A DNA stretch of 64,000 nt from Solea solea (GCF_958295425.1 NC_081149.1:4447701-4511700); one strand, 5' to 3'; positions 47,592-60,593 are shown, counted from the first letter of the stretch. Notes: generated by a model not told the origin, from the sequence alone. Program-made: numbers and translations.

Positions 47592-48274
47592 TAGGGCTGC
47601 CAATAGATTAAAAAAAAAAAATCACATTTTGAAATGTGTTAATCTAGATTAATCACAATTGAAAGTTTGCTTTTCTTCTAATGACTAAATGAAAGCACAC
47701 AGGGTAGATGTAATGTAATGTAATGTAATGTGTCCAAATGGAAGTCAGCATATGACAGACACTATCAGTGCCTAGAGTCAGAGTCAGTTTGTCACTTACT
47801 TTACACACGTTGGCGATGTGGAGGAATTCCTGTGTTTTTTTGAGGCTCACAAATTCCAGTCATTGTCAATAAAATGTGTCGTGACACTCGAGTAACTTTT
47901 GTTTTAGCGATGGTTCCGTCGCTCAGCTTCTTAAAATGAAACCTTCTGCCCAACAATCCCTCACCTCTCTTCACCTCCAGCTACTATCTCTGTCTCTCCT
48001 GTCTGTCTGTCTGACTGACTGACTGACTGTCTGACTGACTGTCTAACTGACGGTCTGACTGACTGTCTAACTGACTGTCTGACTGACTAACTGACTGTCT
48101 GACTGACTGTCTAACTGACTGCAGGCAAGTGACTGTTTCGCAATTTCCGACTTTCATGGCAGAGGTCAGCGCAAACCAGACGTAAACAAACCTGCATGAA
48201 CTGTGTTCAATCATTTAATGGCGTTAATCTGGGCTGTTTTAATCGCAGCGATGAACATGTTAACTTTGACAGGC
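47592..48274. mobile_element. hAT-like MITE ('tagggctgccaat')
   Basis: The left end is tagggctgccaatagattaaa followed by gtgttaatctagattaatcac; the right end has ggcgttaatctgggctgttt, taatcgcagcg and tttgacaggcct. This is a known fish end type (tagggctgtcaatcgattaa). The interior holds a (taatg)n run (47711-47735) and a long gact repeat. No target duplication could be matched. Confidence 0.6.
48000..48121. repeat. (GACT)n-type tetranucleotide tract
   Basis: About 120 bp of ctgactgt/ctaactga variants inside the MITE. Confidence 0.95.
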
Positions 48275-48430
48275 CTTTGTGAATGTACTGTCACCCACCA
48301 ACTGCCCTTCTGAAGCCTTGAGTTTAGTATTTTTGCTTTTTGGAAAAGCAGGGGTGAACAAAACTAGCTGTCAATCACTCTGTGTTGTTACAAATGCTGT
48401 ATTTAATGTCCTTTTTCTCCTAAAATATAC

Positions 48431-48482
48431 ATTCATCCATCCATCCATTTTCTACCGCTTTACCCTGATGATGTGCTGTGCC
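48431..48482 (-). mobile_element. SINE A tail fragment
   Basis: ttcatccatccatccatttt followed by ctaccgctttaccctgatga; only the tail end remains. Confidence 0.6.
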
Positions 48483-48689
48483 TTCTTAACTTTGGTGGAC
48501 AATTGATTCATTTGCTGATCTGTATGCATTCCCATGTATGAAGACTGAAGACTGTATTGTGAGAATAAATTCCTCAGGAAAATGTTTACTGATCAAGAGA
48601 TCAGTAAAATCAAGAGAGAAGTAGCCTTGTTTTCTTATAGAAACAAATAAAAACCAGTGGTGTCGCCCCCTGATGGTCATTCAAAGTGA

Positions 48690-49200
48690 ATACAGGTGAC
48701 TGTGTGCATTATTTATAGAGTCTGTGTGTATGCTGTTTAGTGCTGAGCACATAATGAACCGTGGATCTATTTAAGATTTATTTGTGAACAGTGACATTGA
48801 ATCAAAACGGTGAAGTTGCTGGAAAATTAATGAATTCTCTTTGCTCAAAAATGCATTAAGGCCCCATGAAGCTGAGGGTTACATTTCACATTAGTCATTT
48901 GATCAATTATATTCATAAAAATATCCATCATAGCTGCTGAAAGGAATAAAAACATGGTTTCGGAAACTCAGCCAATATACTGAAATCCTAATGATGTATT
49001 CCCCTTACAAATGGTCCGCCCCTATTTAATGGGACATTAACACATTTTAATAACCAAAACTATCACGACTGTGAGCTTGGACCTTATGTTTCTTGTTATT
49101 GTTTGAGAACCTAATTATTATTTTGCTTCATCCATCTAATTGCATTCCAATACATTAACATTTACTTTAATGAGTGCAGCATAATAACTGATGAATCCAG
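48690..49200. other. candidate conserved non-coding element
   Basis: About 500 bp of unique AT-rich sequence free of repeats, with taatgaattctctttgctca and gcattaaggcccc and other homeodomain-like cores. The character is that of a vertebrate conserved non-coding element. This cannot be proved from one sequence. Confidence 0.3.
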
Positions 49201-49582
49201 TGGCAGGACCTGCACAAATAAAAGTGCAGTTCACTTTTTAAAGTAAAGTATTTCTTTTTAAAGTAAAGTAAATAAAGTATAAAGTATTTCCTACATGTAC
49301 TTATATCTTGACGCTGTAGTGTGCAGCAGAGAGGGAGGGAGAGCTGTGTGGAGCTGGTGGTTTAATCAGCATTTTGACAGCGTATTTGAATGGAACAGAT
49401 ATTTGTTCATATTTCAAACATGTGCAGCAGCAGCAACTATGCAACTATGCCACTCTTCCTACTGTGAGCAGAAAACCAAACCGTGCAAGATCAGGGCTGC
49501 TGACCCAGAGTCCTGAGAATCAGGAGGTCTCGCAAGAAACATAAATCGCTTCACAGCACTACTCACACACACACCCACCAGG

Positions 49583-49925
49583 TACCAGCTATGAGATCAA
49601 GGCAGGGTCATTTTAGACGTTCATCATGGCCAAAGAGGAGCAGAGAAAACTGTTGAAGGGAGGAAGAGGAAAAGACTGACGGACCAAGCGGGGGATCACA
49701 CACGAGCAAACATCGCACAGGCTTTCTTTGGACTGGCGAGAATTGAAAGATGCAGACCTGCATTGAAAAGGATCCACGGCTTGTTTTTGCCAGCTCTGTT
49801 TAAAACAAATGCACACGAGAAGGAGGGGGGAGGGGAGTGTTTACAACAGTGAGAATAAAGTGGTAAACAATGGATGGAGAGATGTCGTAAAAACATCTGT
49901 AGGGGGAGCTCCGCAGAGACAAAAA
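49583..49925. mobile_element. interspersed repeat, copy 2 of the 29951-30556 type
   Basis: It shares ordered words with copy 1: atgagatcaaggcag, gagaattgaaagatgcag, atccacggcttg, aaaacaaatgcac, gtggtaaacaatggatggag and ctgtagggggagctcc. The terminal segments of copy 1 are not recognisable here. Confidence 0.6.
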
Positions 49926-51587
49926 CACACACTTTCTGTTGACCACAGAGTGTTTTTGTGCAAACATTAGCACAAAGCCCATGCAAATGTTTCTGAGCGC
50001 TGGCTGCAGTCTTTCAATAATCCAGATTTTTCATTCATCCTGGCAACCCACGTCCTCCAGAGGCAGAGGCTTGGATTAGCCTGAGCTTCTGATGATGCTG
50101 ACCTGATCGCAAACCATCCTCCCCTGAAGCGCAGTGAGATACGGCGGCCATGATTAGTGGCCAACACCGCTATCTTGGGGAATAACATAGAACTCACCTC
50201 TTGGCTCTTCTTAGCCCTCATCACAGTGAGCAAGTCTGAGGGGAATTACAGGGACTTGACCTTCTGCAGAGGTCAGAGACGGGGCTAATGTTCCCACTGG
50301 GCTTCTTCATGGCCTGTCAGACAGTGTAAACCACTGTAATTGAATAGAAGTGTGCTACAGCGTGTAACACATGAAATCATTGAATACTAGAGTCAGATTT
50401 ATGTCCGTCTGTCCAAATATAACAGAAAGTATAGCTGAGAATCACAACATCCATCATCTCCATAGGGAATAGTTCACACAACAGCTTCAGTCACCGAGCT
50501 TGACAGCAACTTCAAAGCTTTGTTTTAGAACGCCAAAGATCAAATGTAGATGATTTTCATACAAATCCTCCCATTACAGGCGCGCTAAAATGTGACAGCA
50601 GCGTGGATGAGTGGCCGGGCTTTGTCATTGAACAGATGAAGTGGGCGGTTTCAGTTGTTCTGCAGCGAGTGTAATTGCCCCCTCGCTTACAACCCTTTAA
50701 ATATTTAGGAGGGTGACAGATAACGGCAAAAGAAACGTCCAAACACAAGTAAAATACACTGAAGTGCACACATCTGCGCTACATTTACACTTGAAGAGTC
50801 AAACTCTGGTACTGCTGAAAGAGTCGCATCATGATGGAAATAAAAACCCTGATGCCATCTTTGAGATGACAGTGTGTGTGTGTGTGTGTGTGAGGGAGCA
50901 AAGACTGAACCTGCTGTGAGTGATGCCGTCTTCTGACTAACTGCCGATTAGACACTTCTGCATGGCTGCAGTGACGGCACATGATCGATTGCAGCCACGT
51001 AACATTGCTTGTTGATTGTACAGCGGCTAGAAGCTGCAGGTTGACGACAGATGCATTTGTGTGGTTTTTGGGGGGGCGGAACATTTCAGTTTAATTTGTT
51101 AAAGAAGTGTTGAAATTCTTTTACAAGTTCATATTTATTTACCTAGCAAAAAGGGAATTTGGCTTCTAACCAGAGCGCAGACTGAAAGACCGGATCCTGT
51201 CATTTCAAATCCCCACATTCCCAGCTGGTTAGATTAATTGAACACTCTAAATTGACCAGTGTACAGCCAATCTACTCCTCGTGCTGCTCCCTATAAAAGG
51301 GAGGGGGATGTCACGATGGTCATCCGACACAAACACAATCTCTGTCACATCAAATATGCAGAAAAACTATCACCATTATAACCAATGTAAAAAATACAGA
51401 GACATAAACTCTGTAATAATAATAAATTCAGCTGTTTTCAGCCACACGCAGACTCACTGTACAGCTGGCATTTAAACGCTTCCTCACAAGTCAAGGCCTG
51501 TCTCACACTAGATGCATGTTTTCGCACGTTACAGCTGTGGCACATCTTTCTTTTCATTTAGGCACACATGTTAACAAATGACACTCT
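49926..51587. other. unique sequence
   Basis: A GT run lies at 50871-50891. 50000-50290 is GC-balanced unique sequence (gcggccatgattagtggcca) that may be conserved. No gene. Confidence 0.35.
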
Positions 51588-51630
51588 TCACACTGTGTGT
51601 GTGTGTGCGTGTGTGTGTGTGTGTGTGTGT
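51588..51630. repeat. (GT)n microsatellite
   Basis: GT run with one GC step. Confidence 0.95.
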
Positions 51631-51685
51631 CTACCCTGTGTCTCACGCGAGTAAACGGAAAAGAAGATATAGACCTCACAGCAAA

Positions 51686-51686
51686 T

Positions 51687-51760
<74 letters not shown>
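51686..51760. repeat. compound (AC)n(AT)n microsatellite
   Basis: AC run passing into a long AT run interrupted by one GC. Confidence 0.95.
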
Positions 51761-51762
<2 letters not shown>

Positions 51763-51936
51763 AGAGAGAGAAATAGTTATTTAAATGTGTCAGTATCTAT
51801 ATCTCTTGCATGTATCAAAAACAACACACATGTACCCATTTCAAAATAAAGCACCCTCAGCAGTTAGTTGAGTATTGAGTATTAAGTCTGGTTTATGATT
51901 TTCAAACTCTATTTAAAACAAAGCAGGTGGTGCAGG

Positions 51937-52104
51937 AGACGTGTCCCAGGTACGAGTGACAGACGTGTCCCAGGTACGAGTGACAGACGTGTCCCAGGTA
52001 CGAGTGACAGACGTGTCCCAGGTACGAGTGACAGACGTGTCCCAGGTACGAGTGACAGACGTGTCCCAGGTACGAGTGACAGACGTGTCCCAGGTACGAG
52101 TGAC
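51937..52104. repeat. 24-bp minisatellite, exactly 7 units
   Basis: The unit agacgtgtcccaggtacgag+tgac is repeated seven times without a visible change (168 bp). Because 24 is a multiple of 3, the array stays open in several frames on both strands (for example VPGTSDRR and VSQVRVTD units). No start, splice or domain supports coding. Confidence 0.95.
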
Positions 52105-52125
52105 AGACAGATCAGCACTGCCGCC

Positions 52126-52197
52126 GTCACGCACTGCACACGCATTCAGTGTGAAACTCAGGACAGTTTCACACTGAATGCGTGTGCAGTGCGTGAC
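52126..52197. repeat. perfect 33-bp inverted repeat with 6-nt loop
   Basis: The left arm 52126-52158 begins gtcacgcactgcacacgcat; the right arm 52165-52197 is its exact reverse complement; the loop is caggac. It starts 21 bp after the 24-bp minisatellite. RNA from either strand would fold into a long perfect stem. Confidence 0.95.
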
Positions 52198-52427
52198 AGG
52201 ATGCAGCTCCTTTCTCTCTCTGATTCTCTCTCGGATCATTTATCTCTCTCCCTCTGAAGTTAGGTTTCCACTAACAGAGATGCCGATGTCTCACCACGTA
52301 AAGTCACAGATTCAAATTCATTCCCCATGAGATCAGATCTGGATTCACCTGCTATTGTCCAATACACACTGACGTCAAGTCTGCTCACGAGAACAACATG
52401 ACATTTTAAAAAGTCTGGCTGTATTGT

Positions 52428-52428
<1 letters not shown>

Positions 52429-52467
<39 letters not shown>

Positions 52468-52714
52468 TTGCTCACTTTTTCAGACATTTTCTGTCACAAA
52501 CACTGACCTTGTCGTGACCAGTTTGCGACCAAAACACGGTTCTAATGAGGCAAAACCTCATTTCTGAGGAACTGGTTATTTGAATTGTGTTAATAATAGG
52601 GTTAGCTGGATAAGCATTGACTGGTTGTGGTTAAGGTAAGTGATAACTCTGTTTAGCTTGTCCAAGTGAATGGAAGTCAATGCAGGGTCCTTAGAAGAAC
52701 AGGGGCGCAAACCT

Positions 52715-52751
<37 letters not shown>

Positions 52752-52755
52752 GTTT
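52429..52755. repeat. GT-flanked composite repeat, second copy
   Basis: GT runs at 52429-52465 and 52718-52750 enclose ctgaccttgtcgtgaccagt, gaccaaaacacggttctaat, aaaacctcatttctgaggaa, ctggtt and cttgtccaagtgaatggaag, the spacer also seen at 27821-28241. Confidence 0.75.
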
Positions 52756-53412
52756 TTGTGGCAGCATGTAACGTTGTGTTCATATAAAAAATGGACGTTG
52801 TGTTCCGGGTTCCTCTGAAGTCAATCAGGAGGTGTAAACAGCTTGTACAGCCACCAGCGGGAGACGTCACTAGTTGAAAACAAAATAAATAAATAAATAA
52901 AAAGATAAAAGTCTGAATGGTGATTCCAGAGCCTTCAGATTCTTAAATGTGATAGTGCATTACTGCCTCTGCCTCGCTTTCCTTCTCATATTTCTCAAGA
53001 AATCTTGCCCAGGAGCGACCGATTCAGCTGCTGAGAAGAGGAAGTTGCACATGTAGAAAAGTAGCCTCCAGCGTGTTTGGTGTTTGATCCATATTAGCAA
53101 TTAAAGTCAGGAAGTCCCGGCCTCTGCTGCACAATGTGTGACACACAAATGATTTGCTCCACTGACATTTTAATACTGAAATAGCTTTGGATAAATGACT
53201 GCAACTGAGTTTGTTTTTTTAATTAGCAGAGCTCAGCAAAGTCTCACACACACACACACACAATACAACCTGCTTTATCAGATAAAGATGCAGCACATCA
53301 GTCGTTTTCACTGTGTCACTTAATCCCTGCTGCATGTTAAAACAAAATATTCATATTTTAGCTTAATAAAAAAAAAATCATACAGTGGATAATCCCTAAA
53401 AGATAATATAAA
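52756..53412. other. unique sequence
   Basis: Short CA run at 53246-53262 and (aaat)n at 52881-52900; no gene. Confidence 0.35.
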
Positions 53413-53640
53413 CAAGGATGAGCCGATGCAATATCCAGTATCAGTATTGGTCTGACACTGGTTAAAACAATCAGATCCGATATCGCTACGAGAAAAATCC
53501 TACATATCAGGTGTCTCTATGCACAGACTATAAAAACATACATGATGTTCAGTTATGTCAAATGTAAAATGTGTCGTTAACAGCTTCATATTAGACTGAT
53601 ATCGGTAATGCCGTGTTCAGTATCAGTCACAATCATGCCT
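53413..53640. mobile_element. hAT-like repeat fragment
   Basis: Starts aacaaggatgagccgatgca and holds ccagtatcagtattggtctg and gatccgatatcgct; related to 46320-46570. Confidence 0.5.
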
Positions 53641-54297
53641 TCCATAATCAGTGCAGTGCTGCTGCCGTCTTTCTTTTTTTTTACACTGTTAACATGCTCT
53701 TAAACAAGTGTTTAGTATCATAGTCATTTGTGTCATTTCATAGCCCAGTATTTGTGCCTCCTCCTTTTTAATAAAGGGCAGCAAACACCTCAGGCATGAC
53801 AGACGTCTGCAGGAGACAATGATGAAGATGTTTAGAGTGTAAAGCACTGCAGAGCCTTACATTTGACTTTTTAATTAACTCGCTGAGGTTCACAGTGAGA
53901 CAGGCCATTATCCTGTGACTATACTTAGAGCGATGTCAGAAGACACCGTGGTGTTTTACAGCCTCTGACACGCACTAACAATATTCTTCATGAATGCATG
54001 TCTTGCTGCAGTGTGTCGGACTTCCCCGATGCTGTTGCTGTTCTGTCACTTCTTGCCTCCACAGTTTAAATGGATAGATTGGTGTTTTTTAAGAGGGCTT
54101 GTATGCGCTATATACAAAGTCAGCATACGATATACAATTCATTATATTGTCTGCACTCCCTGTGCTGTGAAGCAGCTTGGGAATGACAGAAAAACAGATT
54201 TTTCTGGCAACTTAACAAATGGCTCAGTAACCTCAATTGTGTTATTTTGCGACGCTGGTGTTTGAAATCATTCATTGAGACAACGTTAGCGATCGAG
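53641..54297. other. unique sequence, possible conserved block
   Basis: 53750-53960 is unique and balanced in composition (tttttaattaactcgctgag). No gene recognised. Confidence 0.3.
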
Positions 54298-54370
54298 GCA
54301 GCAGTGGACCAGAGTGCAGCAGTGGACCAGAGTGCAGCAGTGGACCAGAGTGCAGCAGTGGACCAGTGGA
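54298..54370. repeat. 18-bp minisatellite
   Basis: About four units of agtggaccagagtgcagc. Confidence 0.9.
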
Positions 54371-54870
54371 CTCTTGTGTCTGAGCTGTAAAATCGTGAGT
54401 GTGAGAAAAGGCTGTTTAACAGCATGATAAAGCTGTGGACACATGCAGAAGAGAGGCTACACTGAAGTCTGTGGCTGGAATTGGGTGATTCTCTTCATTG
54501 TTAAGGGAAATTTCAGACTTAATGCATCATTTAATCTCTCTAATATTGCATATGAAGGATAATGTGTTTGGAATGCTCTAGATTCAGGGTGTTGTGTCAT
54601 CCTGTCCATCCTGAGCTTTTAGGTTGAGCTGGACCTTGAGAGAACATCAATCATCCTGAGATGGCTTACAGTATGTGGATGTCTCTTTTCTTCCCCCGTG
54701 GTAGAAACTTGAAGCTGAAGCAGGAATCTCTTTAAATTCAAGGACAACTGAGCCTCATCTCGAGTTCACTCTTTTCTTAATTTGTCATGTGAATCACAGG
54801 AGAATTCTGGGCCATTTATGCAGAATCTAATTCTTGATTCAAATCCTTCTGATTAAAAATGACACCTCCC
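54371..54870. other. unique sequence
   Basis: Nothing recognised. Confidence 0.3.
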
Positions 54871-55373
54871 TTATTTACATGCACACAGGAATAAGTAAAG
54901 AGATTATGACGTCAATCTTTTAATCAGAATGAACCGTTTGGACGTGTGCAGAGTTGTCTCACTGTCCGGTAGCAGAAGAAAGTTCACTTGTGGTTGTTTT
55001 GTTAGTCGCTCACTTGTCCTCAGATATTTCTCCTCTGCCCGTCTCGCCTCGCTGTGCACCAGCGATTTCATTTCCCTCCTCTCTCATCTGAGCCTTTCAT
55101 TTCTGTTTATTAGTCTAGCACATTTAATTTACTGCCCAACAATCTAAAGTTGTTTTAAAGTCTCTAATAAGAAAACCAGGTCAGCTCCAGATCAGCTTTT
55201 TTCTCCTGCTCTCATCATGTTTTTATCTTTTTTTTAGCAATATGAAACAGGAAAGACGTCACATATGAGCTCACACCAAAACCCTTCCAAATAGACAGTA
55301 TTGGACCAGAGTATTCAGACTGACGTGCTTATATAAAGCCCTTTTATTCCGATTATTTGTGTCCATGTAAATA
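54871..55373. mobile_element. MITE with 'ttatttacatg' ends
   Basis: Left end ttatttacatgcacacagga; right end inverted tatttacatggacacaaata. It resembles the element at 8-482 in its acatgca-type termini. About 500 bp, no coding capacity. Confidence 0.55.
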
Positions 55374-56490
55374 CAGCAGGTGTTGAATAGATAAGAAACA
55401 TTTACCATCATTATTACAACATAATTAAGCCAAACTTTAACCTACTTTGAGAGAACAGTGGAGAATATTCAGATGTAACAGCAAAGAACTGAAGTCACTC
55501 TTTACACAGATCAAAGCCTCCAACAGGATCCAACTTTGATAAAGACATGGTGTGAAATAATGATGTATGATTCTTTTTTTTGGATGAGTAAGATAAAATA
55601 CAGTGGACTCGACACTTTCGTTGGCAACGATAATAATTTCATGTCACAGTGACCAGACTCCACCATGACTCGCTCAAAACTGAAGCTTCTTACACGTTTA
55701 CACAGAAAATAGATCTCACCTAAATATGTGATTAACATGTCATATTTAACACACATGTTCAATTCAACATTTGTCAGTAAAAAAGTTGTTGTTTTTTTCC
55801 AGTACATGAAGAAAAATATGTTGTTTTTGCGTCTTCATGCCACTCACTGATCTGTGTCTGAATAACGTGATGATGAAGATCAGTCTGCTCTGAAGCCTGA
55901 AAATTGCTGCATCCAATATATTATGAATAAGACTGTTACACATTTTTATTTAAACTGCGTTCAACAGCTTAGAAATGTATTTTTTAAAGCTAATAAGAGT
56001 GATTATTCCGAGCTCAACTTTCTCATTTTAGAGAACAAGTAATATATTTTAAACTATCTTATATCATAACTGCCTCCAGTATTTAAAAACATGTCATTTT
56101 TAGTTGTTTTTTTGCATTACATTTTACTTTTAATCCTGAGAAGGCACTTAATCAGTGGACATGTAGAAATCCTGATTTTAGGGTTTGTTATTATATATTC
56201 AGAGTGTATTAATATTAATGGTACTTATTATTTAATGTTACTGTACATCAGCTTTGCTATCGAGGATGACTTTACCTAAAAGCCTTTAATCTTGAAACCA
56301 TTTAGACGGCAACAGAACCTTATAATCCTAGAGCTACAGCAAGTCATTTGTGATAATAATAATAATAATAAGTTTTTCCTTTGGCTGCCGTCAGGTCGAT
56401 GATGATCGATGATCGATGTCTGCAGCCTGAGTGAGATTTCATTTCATCTGACTATAGTCAAAAACTAGAGTACACTACTAAACAGAAAAA
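55374..56490. other. unique AT-rich intron
   Basis: An (AAT)n run is at 56354-56371 and a gatgatcgatgatcgatg tandem at 56398-56417. No gene. Confidence 0.35.
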
Positions 56491-56793
56491 TTAATCCAGG
56501 ATGTGTTTTAACAGCGATTCCGGGAGCTTTAAAGAGGATTTCTTCCCGTAAAGATTAACTGTGATTGCTGTGTCGAGGGCTGTGATTGTAATACCTCCTG
56601 AGCCCAGTGTCGTCAAATGCAGTTGGGAATTTTTAAAGCCCGCGGATGTGGATGAAAAGCTCATAGTCTGTCGGAGAGAATCTTCTCTGCCTCTTGATTT
56701 GGACAGTGTGTCACATCCTCCTGTCTGCTGCTGGGATGAATTAAAGCCCAGTACTGTCGGCGAATGACACTCATGCTGAAATTCATTGGTCAT
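56491..56793 (-). other. 100-codon open frame beside the ca10 exon
   Basis: It starts at a Met and reads, among others, SAGFKNSQLHLTTLGSGGIT and ITALDTAITVNLYGKKSSLK to a stop. The opposite strand is also open (56561-56767). No domain, acceptor or frame continuity with ca10 is seen, so it is more likely unique intron sequence, possibly conserved, than an exon. Confidence 0.2.
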
Positions 56794-56824
56794 TTTCTCT
56801 TTGGGGGAAACGCCGACCTTCTCA

Positions 56825-57633
<809 letters not shown>

Positions 57634-57859
57634 CAGGGCTGAGCGATACAGCCAAAAACATCACATCTGCAAGTACAGTTGCCTACAACTAACTCATGAG
57701 GACGGCGGCGGCGGCGGCTAATCCACTGGACGTGGTGGTGGATAAACAGCAGAGGAGGGTGGAGAGCAACACCAACACCAACATCAACACGTAAAATGAG
57801 AAGCTCGAGAAACACCAAACACCACTGAAGGAAGAAGATGTGGGGAGTAAAGGCAAGTG

Positions 57860-58088
57860 CTTTACAAGACATAAATGAAGTCATTAATACAATCCAGATG
57901 AAAGAAATCAAATAAAGAACAAAGTCAAGATTAAAGCCTTTGAGTCCTGAAAAAAGCACATTTATAAAAATGTGTTTTTCAAACTTATTTTCAAAGAATC
58001 TCGCCAAAACAGATTTCCTCTGGGAGGTTGGTCCAGAGAGTGAGCACCCTAATGAAAACACCAGCCAGCCTCCTGTTATGAATGAATG

Positions 58089-58129
<41 letters not shown>

Positions 58130-58210
58130 TGAGAAGATGTACCACAACAGGCCTTAACAGACAAACGATGAAATCTATTCCTAAAATCAACCAGAGGCAT
58201 CTTTGATTAT
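57860..58210. repeat. LINE-derived fish repeat with CA run
   Basis: gctttacaagacataaatga, gatttcctctgggaggttgg, tccagagagtgagcacc and gaaatctattcctaaaatca are in the order of an abundant fish repeat. A (CA)n run (58091-58128) interrupts it. A 214-codon frame runs across it on the minus strand and is spurious. Confidence 0.5.
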
Positions 58211-60168
58211 CTTGATCCTTACATCATTACTGACTCATTAAACATTGAGAGTGTGAACCCATTTGAACCTCCTTTCAAACAAGCTCCTCTCGCAGCTACA
58301 GATCAGACTGGAACAATATTCATGAGTGATTCTGGACACTTCTTCGTTCACGGCTACTTTAGCTCAGACTTATTCCTCATGTGTCTGCAGTGGGCAACTC
58401 TGCGGAGCTAATTCCACAGCATCACTAATGGGTTAGAGGGATTTTCCTTTGTTTGAAGTTGTTCTGTAGTGGATTTACTCGATTTACAATGGCATTTTCA
58501 TGTACGATACCTTGTTATATGTAGGAGGTCATTGTCTCCACGATGATGTGGAACTGTTCAGGTCCAGAGGCAGAAAAGCCTTAAATCATGAAGCTCCTTT
58601 AATAAACTTCAGCTGTCCTGCCATGAACGTTGTGATCCGTGCAATCACGCAGGACGATGTGCATATGATCGACTGGAGAACATGATGTTAACAGCTCCAG
58701 TGATTCAGTGTAAGCCTATAGCTCTTTACTGCACTCTTCTCCCCCTGATTGATCATCTTGACTTCTGACTTTGCCGTCATCTGAGCTGAGAGAAGCCACA
58801 CTCGCGCTGTCTGACTCTGGACTGATCAATATGGAAAGTCCAACAGATTACTTTGTAACCCTCTCCATCTTCATGCAAATCACCAGCTATTGATCGTGGC
58901 TCTTCCCAGATCTCTTTTGCTAAACTTTTATGTCAGCAGAATGTGTAAAATTAAAAAACCTATCATGAGCCAAAGACACTCTTACTCACACCTCTGAAGC
59001 CGGTGTCACTGACAGGAAAAACTCCAATTAACTTTTGTTTGAGAGCATCACAGATAATTGCCTGCCTGCTTTGGGTTGCTGAGATATAAATTACATTTAC
59101 AAATACTGTCCATTTAAATAATACAGGCTAATATTCATTATTATGCATAAACTGTCTTCCGGTTGCAAGATAAACTCCTGCTTTGAATTTGCATTTCAGT
59201 TTGTGAAACCAGAAGTTCACAGACATCACCTTTGAAGAGGAGGTTTGTATAAAATCCTCCACTGTGGGCCAGGTCTATCTGCACCCAATCTCTGTTGCTC
59301 AGTCCAGACTAGTGGATGCACTTGACACAATTCCAGTATAGTGTCTGTTTTTTTGGCCAGAGAGTAAAGGGTCAACCAGTCTTCTCTCCCTGCCGTGGGC
59401 TCAGGAAGATCTCACAGTCTGCAGGATCAGGAGTCACTTTATTTTCCTGTGGTCGTCCTTAAGGAGGTTCATTTCTCTTCCTGAGGTCCTGTGGGCCACT
59501 GGGACAGACTGCATCCCCAGCAAAGAGACCAGAGCCTGGGAATGGTTCAATGCCGGCCTCACTGCATCCACTAGCCACTGCAGGGTCAGCATGCCAGACT
59601 GTGTCAGCGCCATCATGAGGCCAAGGGTTCTCTCAACAACCAGTGCAGAGAGTCTACACTGTAGTCTGCACCAGAAGTTCACACACACACATCACCTGCA
59701 ACCAGGCTCCTATTGGACAACACCAGCTGTCACCACCAGCTGGTGTCCACTCATATAAGATGTGCATTATTGTCCATTTTCCCTGTAAATGGGAACAAAA
59801 TTGACATCATGTTCTACTGGAGAACAGCTGGAACGAGCAATTGAGGCCATTTACTCCACAGAAAAATGTTTACTGATGTTACAAAAAGTAAGTAAGAAGT
59901 AGAAGCTCATTTTTTCTATATGGTTTGAAATGACAACATAAAACACATGGGTCTTTTATTTATAATTCAGTCTACACGCAGGAAACAGATGCTGCAGGCT
60001 CTTCCCACAACAGGCTGATCCTCTGCCATGACATAATTACTACGATTTTCTATTCTTTCTGCAATGAACCTACACTGGGATCACATGTGGGGGCTGAGAG
60101 CTGATCTAATGCCAGCAGATGTGGGATACATGATTTAACTCTGCAGCGATCACAAAACAACAGGATAA
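58211..60168. other. unique intron with a conserved-element-like block
   Basis: 58860-59160 has an octamer atgcaaat, tatcatgagcc and aatattcattattatgcata, unique and AT-rich, the look of a conserved non-coding element. 59300-59690 has an 84-codon minus frame that I do not recognise. Confidence 0.3.
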
Positions 60169-60207
<39 letters not shown>

Positions 60208-60556
60208 TGGTTTCCATGAGTTCAGAGGACCTTACATTGACTTACATTCATTTCATGCAGATTTACCAACATTTCTTCACCTTAAATGTAAAAAATTGCA
60301 TTATGGGGACTTGCTGTTGGTTCATAAGGAAGACAAATCCCCATAATGTGACTGTGGACACATATTTAGGTCCTCACAACATGAGTAATACCTGGAATAC
60401 ACACACACACACATTTTCAAATTCCATGATTTCCTCAACACACATGGAACCTTAGACGACCTCAGCCAAGCCAATGTCACTATGACACTATGACCTCTGT
60501 ACAAAGACAATTTCTGGACCAATTTTCACTTTTCTTTTACCCTCTGTCTCTTTCTA

Positions 60557-60592
<36 letters not shown>
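60169..60592. repeat. CA-linked composite repeat
   Basis: CA runs (60169-60204, 60402-60413, 60560-60592) enclose ggaccttacattgactta, ttatggggacttgctg and tccccataatgtgactgtgg, words of a fish microsatellite-associated repeat, on the strand opposite to the copies at 27.8 and 52.5 kb. Confidence 0.6.

Positions 60593-60593
<1 letters not shown>

Noticed and set aside
51937..52104. Regular array that could suggest a CRISPR or a repeat-domain protein
   Set aside because: Units are directly abutting with no variable spacers, the context is a vertebrate intron, and no start or domain supports a protein.
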